From: Candidatus Zymogenus sp. | GTDB lineage: Bacteria; Desulfobacterota; Zymogenia; Zymogenales; Zymogenaceae | Assembly: GCA_030613285.1 (NCBI GenBank) | Contig: JAUWME010000151.1 | Span: 1-6,261 of the forward strand | Direction of reading: 5' to 3' | Length of the DNA: 6,261 bases | In this document: positions 6,065 to 6,261 of the stretch, in pieces | Layout of the letters: every line of letters starts with the position of its first letter | Position numbering within the stretch: position 1 is the stretch's first letter | Made by a program: the position numbers and the translations under genes | Notes under the pieces: generated by a model | What the model saw: the letters and a program-made list of their open reading frames with translations, nothing else | The model's database searches: none | What the model was told of the DNA's origin: nothing

Positions 6065-6261
6065 ATGGATTGTCTCAAAAAACAAGAAACTGATTACCTG
6101 TTTAGGGCTTTTTCAAAAATGCGTTCTTTCATGCTAAAAGATATGCTAAAAAGAGGGGTCGCAAGGTGGGTAATGGGAAAAGGTGGTTTTTCTCTCATCG
6201 AAATGATGGTTGTTGTCGCTATTGTTGCCATCTTGTCTTCCATCGCTGTCCTTTCTACGAT
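6065..6261 (+). CDS. Type IV pilin-like / pseudopilin precursor, N-terminal part (3' end outside window)
   Basis: The frame is open to the window end (65 codons plus two bases). It encodes a prepilin with the class III signal GKGG|FSLIEMMVVVAIVAIL. The prepilin peptidase should cut after Gly41, leaving Phe at +1 and the conserved Glu at +5. The following hydrophobic stretch is the N-terminal helix used for membrane anchoring and fibre assembly. ATG 6065 is chosen because GGGGGAG (6056-6062) precedes it and the sigma-54 start is predicted only about 15 nt upstream. This gives an unusually long, basic leader of 41 residues. ATG 6173, with AAGGTGGG (6163-6170) 2 nt upstream, would give a classic 5-residue leader, MGKGG. 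The leader contains a 9-base tandem repeat encoding MLKD-MLKR (6131-6154). Whether it is a major pilin, a FimT/GspH-type minor pilin or a type II secretion pseudopilin cannot be decided, because the C-terminal domain is missing. Confidence 0.82.
   Translation, partial: MDCLKKQETDYLFRAFSKMRSFMLKDMLKRGVARWVMGKGGFSLIEMMVVVAIVAILSSIAVLST

Noticed and set aside
1..6261. CRISPR arrays, tRNA/rRNA genes, insertion sequences, toxin-antitoxin or phage genes
   Set aside because: No regularly spaced repeats, structural RNA sequences, transposase motifs or terminal inverted repeats are seen. All long intact frames are explained by the transporter, two-component and pilin genes.

Overview
The window carries the 3' part of a high-affinity zinc (or zinc-type metal) ABC importer operon, a divergently transcribed pair of phosphorelay genes, and the 5' end of a type IV pilin-like gene with a well-matched sigma-54 promoter. 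Codon use, moderate G+C, several purine-rich ribosome sites, an NtrC-family regulator and a sigma-54-controlled prepilin point to a Gram-negative bacterium, perhaps of the former Deltaproteobacteria (Desulfobacterota-like). That placement is an inference with low confidence.

Region 1 (2-2034, + strand) reads znuA (3' end only), znuC, znuB. The genes are tightly packed: znuA and znuC overlap by an ATGA, and znuC and znuB are 24 bp apart. Together they encode the periplasmic metal binder, the ATPase and the membrane permease. A 104-bp gap (2035-2138) separates this operon from the convergent kinase gene. It holds an imperfect 19-bp direct repeat and a weak hairpin but no convincing terminator.

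Region 2 (2139-5847) is a divergent two-component module. On the minus strand is a soluble sensor kinase with an N-terminal receiver domain (REC-PAS-GAF-HisKA-HATPase). On the plus strand is an NtrC-type regulator (REC, sigma-54 AAA+ ATPase, Fis-type HTH). They share a 208-bp intergenic region with a good sigma-70-like promoter facing the regulator and a 10/11 direct repeat. The regulator has GAFTDA in place of the usual GAFTGA sigma-54 contact loop.

Region 3 (5848-6261) is a 217-bp intergenic region followed by a truncated prepilin gene. It contains two near-identical 13-bp TGAAA-N3-TTTCA dyads exactly 22 bp apart, a second dyad/hairpin (CAACAC-N6-GTGTTG), and a sigma-54 promoter (TGGCAC-N5-ATGCA) whose predicted start lies about 15 nt before the pilin ATG. 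The layout suggests a PilS/PilR-like circuit in which the adjacent NtrC-type protein activates the pilin gene through the tandem dyads. No individual family here is new. The most useful lead is this compact, testable kinase-activator-enhancer-pilin arrangement, with its non-canonical GAFTDA loop and soluble receiver-headed kinase.
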